Shown one piece after another: positions 9,700 through 20,235 of a stretch of 64,000 nucleotides of DNA. A program made the translations under genes and the position numbers. This DNA comes from Mycobacterium shimoidei (GTDB lineage Bacteria; Actinomycetota; Actinomycetes; Mycobacteriales; Mycobacteriaceae). Position 1 is the stretch's first letter; every line of letters starts with the position of its first letter. The stretch spans positions 62,001-126,000 of the forward strand of contig LQPU01000005.1 of the NCBI GenBank assembly GCA_002101905.1, read 5' to 3'. A model generated the notes under the pieces. It was not told the DNA's origin. It saw only the letters and a list, made by a program, of their open reading frames with translations, and did no database searches.

Positions 9700-10713
9700 A
9701 TGAGTCCAACGATGACCGCGTGGCGGGTCCGCCGGCCCGGCCCGATGGCAACCGATCCGCTCGAACGAGTCACCGCAGAGGTGCCACGGCCCGAGCCGTC
9801 CGAGTTGCTCGTGGCGGTGCGTGCGTGTGGAGTCTGCCGCACCGACTTGCATGTCACCGAGGGCGATCTGCCGGTGCACCGCGACCGGGTAACCCCGGGA
9901 CACGAGGTGGTCGGTGAAGTCATCGAGGTTGGCGCCGACGCCGGCACTGACTTCACCGTCGGCGACCGCGTCGGCATCGCTTGGCTGCGACATACCTGCG
10001 GTGTGTGCAAGTACTGCCGCCGCGGCGACGAGAACCTCTGTCCCGACTCGCGCTACACGGGCTGGGATGCCGACGGCGGCTACGCTGAATTCACTACTGT
10101 TCCAGCGGCATATGCCCATCACTTGCCCGACGGATACACCGACAGCGAGCTGGCGCCGCTGCTGTGCGCCGGCATCATTGGGTATCGCTCGCTGCTGCGT
10201 GCCGAGCTACCGCCGGGGGGCCGGCTGGGGTTGTACGGGTTTGGCGGCAGCGCGCACATCACCGCGCAGGTTGCGCTGGCGCAAGGCGCTGAACTGCATG
10301 TGATGACCCGCGGGGCCAAAGCACGCGAGTTGGCGCTCGAACTGGGCGCCGCATCCGCTCAGGGCGCAGCAGACCCCCCGCCGGTGCCGCTGGACGCCGC
10401 GATCTTGTTCGCGCCGGTCGGTGACCTGGTGCTGCCCGCATTGGCCGCGTTGGATCGGGGCGGCACGCTGGCGATCGCCGGTATCCACCTGTCCGACATC
10501 CCGCCCCTGAACTATCAGCGACACTTGTTCCAGGAGCGTCAGGTTCGCTCGGTGACTTCGAACACCCGCGCCGACGCCCGGGCCTTTCTCGAGTTCGCCG
10601 GGCAGCATCACATCCGGGTGACCACGCCGGAATACCCTCTGGCGCAGGCGGATCGGGCCCTAACGGATCTCAGCGAAGGCCGCATCGCCGGGGCGGCCGT
10701 GCTGCTGGTGTAG
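9700..10713 (+). CDS. adhA: Zinc-dependent alcohol dehydrogenase AdhA
   Basis: This is a 337-aa medium-chain dehydrogenase. The catalytic zinc site is visible as CGVCRTD and GHE, and the structural zinc site as four cysteines in [16 protein letters not shown] Rossmann segment ([11 protein letters not shown]) follows. The enzyme would interconvert alcohols and aldehydes with NAD(P)H. Starts at 9694 (GTG) and 9712 (ATG) are also possible. It holds the same position as Rv1862. Confidence 0.92.
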   Translation: MSPTMTAWRVRRPGPMATDPLERVTAEVPRPEPSELLVAVRACGVCRTDLHVTEGDLPVHRDRVTPGHEVVGEVIEVGADAGTDFTVGDRVGIAWLRHTCGVCKYCRRGDENLCPDSRYTGWDADGGYAEFTTVPAAYAHHLPDGYTDSELAPLLCAGIIGYRSLLRAELPPGGRLGLYGFGGSAHITAQVALAQGAELHVMTRGAKARELALELGAASAQGAADPPPVPLDAAILFAPVGDLVLPALAALDRGGTLAIAGIHLSDIPPLNYQRHLFQERQVRSVTSNTRADARAFLEFAGQHHIRVTTPEYPLAQADRALTDLSEGRIAGAAVLLV

Positions 10714-10719
10714 CGGCGC

Positions 10720-11466
10720 TCACGTGGAGAGCTGCCAGACCAGGGCGGCCGCCAGCGCGCCCAACCCGTTCAGCGACCAGTGCAATGCGATCGGCGCGAT
10801 CAAGCTGCCGCTGCGTCCGCGCAGCCAGCTGAACACGAATCCGGCTACCGCGGTGGCCAGCACCGCCAGGATCACACCGCACAGCATGCCGATCACACCA
10901 CCGCCGAACAACCGGGTGAAGCCCACATTGCTGCTCGTGAGACCCAGCGATGTCGCGATGTGCCACAGGCCGAACAGCAGCGAGCCCGCCATCGCGACGC
11001 CGCGGAATCCCCACGCCCGACTCAGCGCGCCGTGCAAGACGCCGCGAAATGCCAGCTCCTCGGGAATGACGGTCTGCAGCGGGATGATGATCATCGACGC
11101 GATCAGCGCCCCGGAGACCGTCACGTAGTGGTTGTTCATGAACATCGGCCGGGTCAGCGGCAGCAGCGCACCCACCGCGATCACCGACACCACGACGGTG
11201 ACCGCGGCCAGCGCATACCCGATGCCGGCTCTCCAGTGCTCACGCCCGAGGCCGAGCTCAGCCCAGCCTAATCCATTGCAGCGCAAGAGGATTACCAGTC
11301 CGATGGCCGCCGTCGGGACCGTGGCTATACTTGCCCAGGGCGCGGTGAAATGCGCGATCAGGTTGGTCAATGCCAACACGGCGACAACAACGGCGACGTC
11401 GACGTAGACCGTGAACCGGTGCAGCGCAGACAACTGCACCGCCAGCGGATGCGCTTCGGTGGCCAT
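10720..11466 (-). CDS. CPBP-family intramembrane metalloprotease
   Basis: This 248-aa polytopic membrane protein has all three motifs of the CAAX-protease/bacteriocin-processing (Abi) family: EELAFR at residues 136-141, FGLWH at 165-169 and a late HWSLN. These residues probably bind a metal within the membrane. It converges on adhA with 6 bases between the stop codons. The substrate is unknown. Confidence 0.88.
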   Translation of the reverse strand: MATEAHPLAVQLSALHRFTVYVDVAVVVAVLALTNLIAHFTAPWASIATVPTAAIGLVILLRCNGLGWAELGLGREHWRAGIGYALAAVTVVVSVIAVGALLPLTRPMFMNNHYVTVSGALIASMIIIPLQTVIPEELAFRGVLHGALSRAWGFRGVAMAGSLLFGLWHIATSLGLTSSNVGFTRLFGGGVIGMLCGVILAVLATAVAGFVFSWLRGRSGSLIAPIALHWSLNGLGALAAALVWQLST

Positions 11467-11470
11467 TCGC

Positions 11471-13840
11471 CTAGATTACCCAGGTCCATCCCGAGATCTG
11501 CGGGTCATCCTCGCCGTGCTCGCGGGTGTACCGGCGGGCCGCCAGGCGCGCGTCGGCCATCGCCTGCCGTAGCACGGCAGCGCGATTGCCCAGCCCGTCG
11601 ACTCGGTCGATCACGTCCATCACCAGGTGGAATCGGTCGAGATCGTTGAGCATCACCATGTCGAACGGCGTCGTGGTGGTGCCGCGCTCTTTGAATCCGC
11701 GCACATGCAGGTGGCTGTGGTTGGTGCGCCGATAGGTGAGCCGGTGAATCAGCCAGGGGTAGCCGTGGTAGGCGAAGATCACCGGGGTGTCGACGCCGAA
11801 CAGCGCATCGAATTCGCTGTCGGGCAATCCGTGTGGGTGCTCGGATTCCGGCTGCAGCCGCATGAGGTCGACGATGTTGATCACCCTTACCTGCAGGTCT
11901 GGCAGCTCGCGACGGAGGATGTCGGCGGCCGCCAGCGTTTCCAGCGTCGGGATGTCGCCCGCGCAGGCCAGCACCACGTCCGGTTCGGCCGTCGCGGTGC
12001 TGGCCCACTGCCAGATGCCCAGCCCGCGCGTGCAGTGCGCGATCGCCTCATCCATGCCGAGGTAGGCCAGCGCGGGTTGCTTTCCGGCGACGATGACGTT
12101 GATGTAGTCGCGGCTGCGCAGGCAGTGATCGGCGACCGACAGCAGCGTGTTGCCGTCCGGCGGCAGATACACCCGGGTCAGCTCGGCGCGCTTGTTCGCC
12201 ACCAGGTCGATGAAGCCGGGGTCCTGATGCGACGCACCGTTGTGGTCCTGGCGCCACACGTGAGAGGTCAGCAAATAGTTCAGCGACGCGATCGGGCGCC
12301 GCCAGGGCAGTTCGCGGCTGGTGGCAAGCCATTTGGCGTGCTGGTTGAGCATCGAGTCGACGATGTGCACGAACGCTTCGTAGCAGTTGAACAGCCCATG
12401 CCGGCCGGTGAGCAGGTAGCCCTCCAGCCACCCTTGGCAAAGGTGCTCGGAGAGCACCTCCATGACGCGCCCGTCGGGGGCCAAGTGCTCGTCGACGGGT
12501 TCGATTTCCGACAGCCACACCTTGTCGGTGGACTCGTAGACGGCGTCCAGCCGGTTGGACGCCGTCTCGTCGGGGCCCATCAGCCGGAATCGGTCGGGAT
12601 TGCGGGCGATCACGTCGCGCAAGAAGGTGCCGAGCACCCGGGTCGCTTCGTGGGTCGTGGTGGCGGGCTGCTCGACGGGCACGGCGAAGTCACGAAAGTC
12701 CGGCAGGTCCAGGTCGTCCAGCAACAGCCCACCGTTGGCGTGCGGGTTGGCGCTCATCCGGCGGTCACCGGCCGGCGCCAGCGCCCGTAGTTCGGGCCGC
12801 AGCCTGCCGTCGGCGTCGAACAGCTCCTCGGGCCGGTAGCTGCGTAACCATTCTTCGAGTTGCCTGCGGTGCGACGGGTTGTCGCGGGTTTCGGCCAGCG
12901 GCACCTGGTGCGCGCGCCAGGTGCCCTCGATCTGCTTGCCCTCGACCATTTTCGGGCCGGTCCAACCCTTGGGGGTGCGCAGCACCAGCATCGGCCATAC
13001 CGGCCGCTGGGTCTGCTCGCCGTTGCGGGCAACGCGCTGGATGGTGGCGATGTCGTCGAACGCCTCATCGAGCGCGGCGGCGAGTTGTTGATGCACGTTG
13101 ACCGGATCGTCTCCGGCGACGGTGATGGGCCGATAGCCGTAGCCGCGCATCAGCGACTCCAGCTCGTCGTGCGGGAGCCGCGCCAACACGGTCGGGTTGG
13201 CAATCTTGTAGCCGTTGAGATGCAGGATCGGCAGCACCGCGCCGTCGGTAGCCGGGTTGAGGAACTTGTTGGAGTGCCAGCTGGCGGCCAACGGTCCGGT
13301 TTCGGCTTCACCGTCGCCGATCACGGCGGCCACCACCAGATCGGGGTTGTCGAACGCCGCACCGTAAGCGTGCACCAAGGCGTAACCCAGTTCGCCACCT
13401 TCGTGGATGGAGCCGGGCGTCTGAGCGGCGACGTGACTGGGGATGCCACCGGGAAAGGAGAACTGCCGGAACAACTTTCGCAGCCCCTCAGTGTCTTCCT
13501 CGATCCCGGTGTATACCTCGCTGTAGGTGCCCTCCAGGTAGGCGTTGGCGACGAGCCCCGGCCCGCCGTGGCCGGGCCCGGTGACAAAGATGACGTCGGC
13601 GTCGCGGGCCCGGATGACCCGGTTCAGGTGCGCATAGATCAGGTTCAACCCCGGAGTGGTGCCCCAATGGCCCAGCAGCCGCGGTTTGATGTGCTCGGGC
13701 GCCAGGGGATCGCGGAGCAGCGGATTGTCCAGCAAATAGATCTGGCCCACCGACAGGTAGTTGGCTGCGCGCCAGTACGCGTGAATCCGGTCGCGTTCGT
13801 CATCGGCGAGGACGAGTGGGGTCTCCGGGTGAGAGGTCAC
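11471..13840 (-). CDS. Phosphoketolase (xylulose-5-P/fructose-6-P type)
   Basis: This 789-aa thiamine-diphosphate enzyme splits xylulose-5-phosphate (and perhaps fructose-6-phosphate) with phosphate to give acetyl-phosphate and an aldose phosphate. Typical features are [34 protein letters not shown], the TPP-binding [19 protein letters not shown] and a C-terminal [11 protein letters not shown] domain; length matches the family. The GTG start at 13840 is backed by homology beginning there. An antisense frame continues upstream but is a shadow of the next gene. It replaces the Rv1864c-Rv1866 genes remembered at this place in M. tuberculosis. Confidence 0.94.
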   Translation of the reverse strand: MTSHPETPLVLADDERDRIHAYWRAANYLSVGQIYLLDNPLLRDPLAPEHIKPRLLGHWGTTPGLNLIYAHLNRVIRARDADVIFVTGPGHGGPGLVANAYLEGTYSEVYTGIEEDTEGLRKLFRQFSFPGGIPSHVAAQTPGSIHEGGELGYALVHAYGAAFDNPDLVVAAVIGDGEAETGPLAASWHSNKFLNPATDGAVLPILHLNGYKIANPTVLARLPHDELESLMRGYGYRPITVAGDDPVNVHQQLAAALDEAFDDIATIQRVARNGEQTQRPVWPMLVLRTPKGWTGPKMVEGKQIEGTWRAHQVPLAETRDNPSHRRQLEEWLRSYRPEELFDADGRLRPELRALAPAGDRRMSANPHANGGLLLDDLDLPDFRDFAVPVEQPATTTHEATRVLGTFLRDVIARNPDRFRLMGPDETASNRLDAVYESTDKVWLSEIEPVDEHLAPDGRVMEVLSEHLCQGWLEGYLLTGRHGLFNCYEAFVHIVDSMLNQHAKWLATSRELPWRRPIASLNYLLTSHVWRQDHNGASHQDPGFIDLVANKRAELTRVYLPPDGNTLLSVADHCLRSRDYINVIVAGKQPALAYLGMDEAIAHCTRGLGIWQWASTATAEPDVVLACAGDIPTLETLAAADILRRELPDLQVRVINIVDLMRLQPESEHPHGLPDSEFDALFGVDTPVIFAYHGYPWLIHRLTYRRTNHSHLHVRGFKERGTTTTPFDMVMLNDLDRFHLVMDVIDRVDGLGNRAAVLRQAMADARLAARRYTREHGEDDPQISGWTWVI

Positions 13841-13891
13841 CGGTCCGATTGTCCCCGACGGTCGGCAAAAGCCGCCAACTACGCTCAACCC

Positions 13892-15367
13892 ATGCCCGCC
13901 GACCCCCGCACTCCGGTGCTGATCGGCTACGGCCAGGTGAATCAGCACGACATCGACCCCGGTATCGAACCCGTCGACCTGATGGTCGCCGCCGCCCGCC
14001 AGGCCGCCGACCAGCGGGTGCTCGAGGCGGTGGACTGCATTCAGGTAATGAATGTGCTGTCGGCGCGCTACCGCGATCCCGGTCTGCTGGTCGGCCAGCG
14101 CATCGGCGCCGACCGTGCGGCCACCCGCTACAGCGGAGTGGGCGGGAATTTTCCGCAGACCTTGGTCAACCGGGCATGCCTGGACATTCAGCACGGCCGC
14201 GCGCAGGTCGTGCTGGTCACGGGTGCGGAAACCTGGCGCACCAGAATGCAATTGAAGGCCCAGGGCAACAGGCTGACCTGGACGCAGCAAGACGAGTCTG
14301 TCCCGATCGCGCCGGGCGGCGACGAGAACGTCCCGATGGCCGGCCCGGCCGAGGAACGCATCGAACTGATCCGGCCGGCCCACGTGTACCCGATGTTCGA
14401 GCAGGCGTTGCGGATCAGCATGGGCGAGTCGGTGCAGGACCACCGCAGGCGCATCGGCGAACTGTGGGCGCGGTTCAACGCCGTGGCGGTCGACAATCCG
14501 CATGCGTGGATACGCAAACCGCTTGCAGCCGAGGACATCTGGCAGGCTAGTCCGGCCAACCGGATGATCAGCTGGCCGTATACCAAGTTGATGAATTCCA
14601 ACAACATGGTCGACCAGGGCGCGGCGCTGATTTTCGCCTCGGCCGACACCGCGACCCGCCTGCGAATCCCCACCGAGCGCTGGGTCTTTCCCTATGCGGG
14701 CACCGATGCGCACGACACCTATACGCTCGGCGAGCGCGCTGAGCTGCACCGCTCCCCGGCCATCCGGATCGCCGGCGCACGCGCGTTGACCCTGGCCGGC
14801 CTGCACATCGACGCCGTCGACTACGTCGACCTGTACTCCTGCTTCCCGTCCGCGGTGCAGGTCGCGGCCGCCGAGCTCGGCCTGGCGACCGACGACCCGA
14901 GCAGGCCGCTGACGGTCACCGGCGGGCTGACCTTCGCCGGCGGCCCGTGGAACAACTACGTCACGCACTCGATCGCAACCATGGCCGAATTGCTGGTCGC
15001 CAACCCCGGGCGTCGGGGCCTGATCAGCGCCAACGGCGGATTTCTGACCAAACACAGCTTCGCTGTGTACGGCACCGAGCCGCCTGCATCGGAATTCCGT
15101 TGGGAAGACGTGCAATCCGAAGTCAACCGAGAACCGACCCGGCGGGCGGCAGTCGAATGGGACGGTGTCGGCATCGTCGAGTCCTGGACCGTGCCGTTCG
15201 ACCGCGACGGCAAGCCGGAGAAAGCCTTCCTGGCGATTCGCACCCCCGACGAGGCACGCACGCTGGCGCTGATACCCGATGCGATCTCGGCGGAGGCGAC
15301 GGTGGCAGACGACATCGCCGGCGCTAAAGTCGCGGTGCGCGCCGACGGCACCGCCACGCTGAAATAA
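13892..15367 (+). CDS. Thiolase-like acetyl-CoA acetyltransferase (SCPx/OB-fold type)
   Basis: This 491-aa protein begins [18 protein letters not shown], has the thiolase-fold [21 protein letters not shown] region and a [15 protein letters not shown] segment, and ends with an OB-fold-like tail ([15 protein letters not shown]). It is a close counterpart of Rv1867. Such proteins are related to lipid-carrier thiolases that cleave or form 3-ketoacyl-CoA; the actual substrate is unknown. It is divergent from the phosphoketolase gene with 51 bases between starts. Confidence 0.85.
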   Translation: MPADPRTPVLIGYGQVNQHDIDPGIEPVDLMVAAARQAADQRVLEAVDCIQVMNVLSARYRDPGLLVGQRIGADRAATRYSGVGGNFPQTLVNRACLDIQHGRAQVVLVTGAETWRTRMQLKAQGNRLTWTQQDESVPIAPGGDENVPMAGPAEERIELIRPAHVYPMFEQALRISMGESVQDHRRRIGELWARFNAVAVDNPHAWIRKPLAAEDIWQASPANRMISWPYTKLMNSNNMVDQGAALIFASADTATRLRIPTERWVFPYAGTDAHDTYTLGERAELHRSPAIRIAGARALTLAGLHIDAVDYVDLYSCFPSAVQVAAAELGLATDDPSRPLTVTGGLTFAGGPWNNYVTHSIATMAELLVANPGRRGLISANGGFLTKHSFAVYGTEPPASEFRWEDVQSEVNREPTRRAAVEWDGVGIVESWTVPFDRDGKPEKAFLAIRTPDEARTLALIPDAISAEATVADDIAGAKVAVRADGTATLK

Positions 15368-15436
15368 CGGGCTCGGCAACGTCTCGGTCACCGAATCCTG
15401 ACGAAAAAGTCAAAAGACAATGGGTATCCCGCAGAC

Positions 15437-17599
15437 GTGCCTATTGTCGAGAAAGGGGCCGGGGGAGGTGGGTTGGCGTTGCGGATCCTGGTAACTGGCG
15501 TCACGACGGCGGTAGGGCGTGCCGTCGCGCGACAGCTGCTGGCGTCCGGGCATACCGTCATCGGCATCGCCCCTGATCCGCACGACAACCTGGATCCTGA
15601 CGTCGATTTTGTCTGCGCCCCGCTCGGCGGCTCGCTGCTACAGCAGCTCGCCGACGAGGCACACGTGGTACTGCATCTGGCCCCGATCGAACCGGCCGCG
15701 CCCGGCAGCGCCGGCATCAACGGCCTCGTGCACGTCGCGCATGCGGCGGCCCGGTCGGGGGCCCGGCTGGTTTTCCCGTCCCAGGCCGCGGGGCAGCCCG
15801 AGCTCTACCAGCAAGCCGAGACGCTGGTATCCACCGGGTGGGCACCGAGCTTGATCGTGCGAATGGCTCCGCTGGTGGGCCGCCCGCTCGACTGGGCAGT
15901 GTGTCGCACCGTGACGAGCTTGATGCGCAGCAGCGATTGGCTCCACCCCGTGCGCCTACTGCACATCGACGACCTGATCCGATTCTTGGTACTCGCCGTC
16001 ACCGCCAACACGACCGGTGCGGTGGATCTTGGGACCCCGGACACCACCAATGTGGTCGTCGCGCGGCACCTGCTGCGTACCGTTGCCCAGACAACGCGAG
16101 CGAGCCGGCCCGCCACCTGGGCACAGTTGACGCCGCATATGGATATGTCCGCGCTGCAAGAGGATTGGGTGTTTGACTTCGGTTGGTCGGCGGCCGACGC
16201 GATCGCCGACACCGCACGCGGACTGATCGGGCGCAAGCTCGACGCCGGCGGCGCGCTCGAGGTTCCCGGTCATCTGCCGTTGCCCCACGAGGTCAAGGTG
16301 CGGTCTCGGTCACCCGACGACGGCGCAACGCTGCTGTGCGCGGCACCGGACGGCTTGGAGGGTGAGTTCGACGACCGGATCGACCCGAGATTCCCGGTGT
16401 TCTCCGCAGCCACGCTTGCCGACGTGCTGCCCGGGCCGCTTACGCCGATGTCGCTGGACGTCCAGTTGTCCGGCTTGCGCAGCGCCAACCGAGTGATCGG
16501 CCAGGTCATAGCGCTGGGCGACGTGGTGGCCGCCGAATGGGGCAACCGAGCCATCGCGGTGTTCGGCCATCGCCCCTACGTCGGGGTCTCGGCCATCGCG
16601 ATCGCCGCAACCCAGCTGCCGGGGTGGGACGAGCGCGCGGTGGTCGACCGCCTGCTGCGCAATGCGCCGGTCGACGAACTATTGCCGCTGGGCCGTCCGC
16701 CGCTGGCGGGCGGGGTCCTCGGATCAGCGGCCAAGGCGCTGGTGATGACACGGGCGCTGGCCGTGCTGCGCCACCTGAAAACCCAGACGCAGGCCTACCG
16801 CGCCGCCGCGACGGCCGAACACCTCGACGCCGCGGCGCTGACAGGGCTACCCGAAGCGTCTCTGCAGGTGCGGGCTCGATCGCTGCGAGACCGGATCCAC
16901 CAGGGTTGGGGCCTGACCGCGCTGTGGTTGATCGACACCGGCGTCACCGCAGCCACTCTGGAACGAGCCGGCTCACCCGCCCCGGTGACCGGCATTGACG
17001 CAATGCTGAAAAGCGGACGCGTCGCGGCGGAAACCGCGGCATTGGCGGCCGCCTTGCAGCACGACGCGTCGGCGTGCGCGCTGGCACACGATGGAAACCT
17101 CGACGGTATTCGCGCCCAATCTCCGCGGGTCGCCGACGGCGTCGACGCGGCGCTCAAGCGCATGGCGCACCGAGGACCGGGAGAAGCCGAGCTGGCCAAC
17201 CCGACATTCGGTGACAATCCGTCGATGCTGCTGACCGCTGCCGCGCAGATGGCAACCACCCTCAACAGCGACGAGACGCCGGCGGATGCATCGGCGCCGA
17301 AACCTGCCGAACGTATCGCGACCACCGCCCTGGTATCCGGAGAGATGGCTCACGACACCACCATGCGGTTCACCCACGAACTGCGAACGACCTTGCGCGA
17401 GTTAGGAACTCGCTGGGTCGCGGCGGACATCATCGATGTCGTCGACGACGTCTACTACCTGACCTGCGACGAGGTGCTCACCATGCCGGGCGACGCGCGG
17501 CTGCGGGTCAAACGGCGACGCGCAGAGCGGGATCGGCTGCAGGCGCTGCGCCTTCCCGAAGTCATCGACCACCGCTGGCAGCCATTGGACACTAACTGA
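15437..17599 (+). CDS. NAD-epimerase-like protein with PEP-enzyme-like C-terminus
   Basis: The protein is up to 720 aa. Residues ~16-260 form an extended-SDR Rossmann domain (ILVTGVTTAVGRAVARQLL). The C-terminal half is helical and ends with VDDVYYLTCDEV, a motif that precedes the mobile domain in PEP-utilising enzymes; the phosphohistidine domain itself is absent. It matches Rv1868 and partly resembles Rv2047c. The start is uncertain: the GTG at 15437 gives the longest form, while TTGs at 15473 or 15479 lie after a GGAGG and would start directly at the Rossmann fold. Its function is unknown. Confidence 0.75.
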   Translation: MPIVEKGAGGGGLALRILVTGVTTAVGRAVARQLLASGHTVIGIAPDPHDNLDPDVDFVCAPLGGSLLQQLADEAHVVLHLAPIEPAAPGSAGINGLVHVAHAAARSGARLVFPSQAAGQPELYQQAETLVSTGWAPSLIVRMAPLVGRPLDWAVCRTVTSLMRSSDWLHPVRLLHIDDLIRFLVLAVTANTTGAVDLGTPDTTNVVVARHLLRTVAQTTRASRPATWAQLTPHMDMSALQEDWVFDFGWSAADAIADTARGLIGRKLDAGGALEVPGHLPLPHEVKVRSRSPDDGATLLCAAPDGLEGEFDDRIDPRFPVFSAATLADVLPGPLTPMSLDVQLSGLRSANRVIGQVIALGDVVAAEWGNRAIAVFGHRPYVGVSAIAIAATQLPGWDERAVVDRLLRNAPVDELLPLGRPPLAGGVLGSAAKALVMTRALAVLRHLKTQTQAYRAAATAEHLDAAALTGLPEASLQVRARSLRDRIHQGWGLTALWLIDTGVTAATLERAGSPAPVTGIDAMLKSGRVAAETAALAAALQHDASACALAHDGNLDGIRAQSPRVADGVDAALKRMAHRGPGEAELANPTFGDNPSMLLTAAAQMATTLNSDETPADASAPKPAERIATTALVSGEMAHDTTMRFTHELRTTLRELGTRWVAADIIDVVDDVYYLTCDEVLTMPGDARLRVKRRRAERDRLQALRLPEVIDHRWQPLDTN

Positions 17600-18818
17600 G
17601 CAACTCACCCAGCGGAGTCTTCGGATCGCCCAGCCGGTCGGGATCCACCGGGCGCTGGGACCGGATCAGGGTTTTCACGTCGTCGAGCACATCCCAGATG
17701 TTGACGTTCATACCGGCCAGCACGCGGTTTTTGTCGTCGAGCCAGAACGCGACGAACTCGCGACTGTCGACATCGCCACGGAACACCACCCGGTCATAGC
17801 GGGGCGCATGGCCCACGTACTCCATGCCGAGGTCGTACTGGTCGGTGAAGAAGTAGGGCAGTTCAGCGTATTGGCCGGGTGTACCGAGCATCCCGGCCGC
17901 CGCCACCGCGGGCTGCTTGAGCGCATTGGCCCAGTGTTCAGTGCGAATGCGAGTGCCGTACAACGGATGCTCGGCGGCGGCGATGTCGCCGACCGCGTAG
18001 ATGTCGGAGTTGCTGCTGCACAGCGACGCGTCGACCAGCACCCCACCGTCGCCCGTCGACAGCCCGGCTTGCTCGGCGAGTTCGAGGTTGGGTTGGGCGC
18101 CGACCGCCACCAGCACGGCATCGGCGGTGATCGTCGAGCCGTCCTGCAGCTTGAGACCGCTGGCCTTTCCGTCCGCGGTGGTGATCGCCTCGCACTGGCT
18201 TTGCAGCCGCAGGTCGACGCCGTGTTCGCGGTGAAGGCGGGCGAAAACGGCCGCCACCTCCTCGCCGAGTGCTGCCAGCAGTGGCATTTTGGCGGTCTCG
18301 ATGACGGTGACGTCGACGCCGCGTTGGCGGGCGCCGGCAGCCACTTCCAGGCCGATCCATCCGGCGCCCAGCACCGCCAGCGAGGAGCCCTCGGCCAGCG
18401 CGGAGTCGAGCGCAACTGCGTCTTCGTACTTCCGCAGATAGTGCACGCCGGCTGCATCGGATCCCGGTATCGGCAAGTGCCGCGGGCGCGACCCGGTGGC
18501 CAGCAGCAGCTTGTCGTAGCCGACGGTGGTGTCGTCGGCTAACTGCACACTGTGCGCGGCCGGGTCGATGGCAGCTGCCCGTACGCCCAACCGCAGGTCG
18601 ACGTCGTGTTCGCGGTACCACGCGGAATCGTGCACGGTGAAATCGGTGAGTGACTTCTTTCCGGCAAGAAACTCCTTCGACAGCGGAGGCCGTTCGTACG
18701 GCAGCTGCTCCTCGTCGGCCACCAGCACTAGTTGTCCGTCGAAACCGTTGTCGCGCAATGCTTCTACGGCTTTTGCCCCGGCAAGTCCGCCGCCGACGAT
18801 GACAAATGACGTGGCCAT
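17592..18818 (-). CDS. FAD-dependent pyridine nucleotide-disulfide oxidoreductase (ferredoxin reductase-like)
   Basis: This 408-aa flavoprotein has an FAD motif (GGGLAGAKA) at the N-terminus, an NAD motif (GAGWIGLEVA) in the middle and the YAVGDIAAAEHP FAD-ribityl signature. It resembles rubredoxin/ferredoxin reductases that feed electrons to oxygenases such as P450s. It corresponds to Rv1869c. Its 3' end overlaps the convergent upstream gene by 8 bases. Confidence 0.92.
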   Translation of the reverse strand: MATSFVIVGGGLAGAKAVEALRDNGFDGQLVLVADEEQLPYERPPLSKEFLAGKKSLTDFTVHDSAWYREHDVDLRLGVRAAAIDPAAHSVQLADDTTVGYDKLLLATGSRPRHLPIPGSDAAGVHYLRKYEDAVALDSALAEGSSLAVLGAGWIGLEVAAGARQRGVDVTVIETAKMPLLAALGEEVAAVFARLHREHGVDLRLQSQCEAITTADGKASGLKLQDGSTITADAVLVAVGAQPNLELAEQAGLSTGDGGVLVDASLCSSNSDIYAVGDIAAAEHPLYGTRIRTEHWANALKQPAVAAAGMLGTPGQYAELPYFFTDQYDLGMEYVGHAPRYDRVVFRGDVDSREFVAFWLDDKNRVLAGMNVNIWDVLDDVKTLIRSQRPVDPDRLGDPKTPLGELLS

Positions 18819-18841
18819 GCCGACAGCCTACTCGGCGCCGC

Positions 18842-19567
18842 TTAACTCAACAGTTCCCGCATCGACAACGCGTTGCGCACGGCGTGGCCGCCCAGGTCGT
18901 TGTTGAAATACATCCACACGTCGGTGCCATCGGCCTCCCAGTCGGCGATACGCTTAGCCCAGCGCCGCAGCTCGTGGCGCGGGTATGAGCCCGCATACAT
19001 CGAGTTCTGGTCCGGGCCGTGCATCCGGATGTACACGAAATCCGTGGTGGCTCGCGGGATGCACGGCAGGCCCGCGCCGCTCATCACCACATATGCCGCA
19101 CCGTGGCGCTCCAGCAGCGCGTACACGTCGGGGTCGTTCCACGACGAATGCCGCAACTCGACGGCTACGCGTATCCACTTCGGCATCGCAGCCAGAAAGG
19201 TTTCCAGGCGAGCGTCGTCGCGGGCTTGCTCTGGGTGCAGCTGGACCAGCAGCACACCGTGCCGGTCACCGAGTATTCTCCAGCAGCTTTCGAACCGCTC
19301 GATCCACGGCTCCGGCGAGGACAGCCGCCGATAGTGGCTCAGCCCGCGATGCGCTTTCACCGACATGGTGAAGCCATCCGGCAGCTGCGCACGCCACCCG
19401 GCGAACGTCGAATCCTTGGGCCAGCGGTAGAAACTGGCGTTCAGTTCGACTGTGTCGAAGACCTCGACGTAGCGGGCCAGCCGGCGCGCCGACGGCAGGC
19501 CTCGCGGATACAGGACGTCGACCCAGTGGTCGTAGGACCAACCCGAGGTGCCAATCCGCACGGTCAC
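18842..19567 (-). CDS. DUF72-family protein
   Basis: This ~241-aa protein begins VRIGTSGWSYDHW and contains ELNASFYRWPK, HRGLSHYRR, VELRHSSW and YFNNDLGGHAVRNA, the conserved blocks of the DUF72 TIM-barrel family. The molecular function is unknown. A GTG at 19567 starts at the family boundary, 8 bases past the preceding stop. An ATG at 19600 would add 11 residues and overlap the upstream gene. I do not remember it at this position in M. tuberculosis. Confidence 0.87.
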   Translation of the reverse strand: MTVRIGTSGWSYDHWVDVLYPRGLPSARRLARYVEVFDTVELNASFYRWPKDSTFAGWRAQLPDGFTMSVKAHRGLSHYRRLSSPEPWIERFESCWRILGDRHGVLLVQLHPEQARDDARLETFLAAMPKWIRVAVELRHSSWNDPDVYALLERHGAAYVVMSGAGLPCIPRATTDFVYIRMHGPDQNSMYAGSYPRHELRRWAKRIADWEADGTDVWMYFNNDLGGHAVRNALSMRELLS

Positions 19568-19574
19568 CGTCGGC

Positions 19575-20201
19575 TCAACCAGAAAGCTGTCGGCACACAT
19601 CGGCGTCCAGCGATGCGCGTACCAGCGCCGCGGCCAGGCGTGCGTTGGACTGCGGGGCCAGGTCTCCCAATTCGGCCGCATCGGACGGCAAACCGAGTCT
19701 CTTCGCCGCGCTCAGAGCCCGTTTGTCGAAATACGGCCGCACCCAAGTCCATACGTCCTGCACTTCCCGCAAGAATATGTCGGCGCCGGTGGGGCCGATG
19801 CCGTTGAATTGCTGCAGCAGACGGCTGGCCGTACCGACATCGTGCGCGCTGCGTCGGGAGAGTTGACGCAAATCGCCGGAGTACTCGTCGCGGACCCGCT
19901 CGGCCAACTCGGTCATGCGAGTCGCCGAACTTTCGTCGTATCGCACGTAATGGGCGCGGCCAAACGCGCGGATCATGGTGCGACGGTCGGATTCCAGCAC
20001 CGCCTTCGGGGTGCGCAGGCCGTCGCTGAAGAGTTCACGCCCGGCGCGCATGGCGATCGAGGCATCGATCGGTTTGCTGGCCAGCATGCACAGCACCAAC
20101 AGCTGAAAAAGCGGCATCGGTTTGTCACTGAGACGGACACCGGCTTCGGCCGCATACGTGGTGCCGGCCGCCTTCAGCAGTCGCTCCACGCGCTTGTCCA
20201 T
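19575..20201 (-). CDS. HhH/endonuclease III-superfamily-like protein
   Basis: This 208-aa, mostly helical protein has a helix-hairpin-helix-like segment (LLQQFNGIGPTGADIFLREVQ) resembling the HhH-GPD glycosylase fold. The four-cysteine Fe-S loop of endonuclease III is absent and no clear catalytic lysine stands out, so glycosylase activity is uncertain. It matches the size and place of Rv1870c. Confidence 0.7.
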   Translation of the reverse strand: MDKRVERLLKAAGTTYAAEAGVRLSDKPMPLFQLLVLCMLASKPIDASIAMRAGRELFSDGLRTPKAVLESDRRTMIRAFGRAHYVRYDESSATRMTELAERVRDEYSGDLRQLSRRSAHDVGTASRLLQQFNGIGPTGADIFLREVQDVWTWVRPYFDKRALSAAKRLGLPSDAAELGDLAPQSNARLAAALVRASLDADVCRQLSG

Positions 20202-20235
20202 ACCGCACCGCGTACCCGCGAGACCTGGTCACAAA

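Noticed and set aside
13841..15391. Upstream extension of the phosphoketolase frame to 1306 codons
   Set aside because: The extra ~500 residues lie antisense to the thiolase-like gene and show no homology; phosphoketolase similarity begins at the GTG at 13840.
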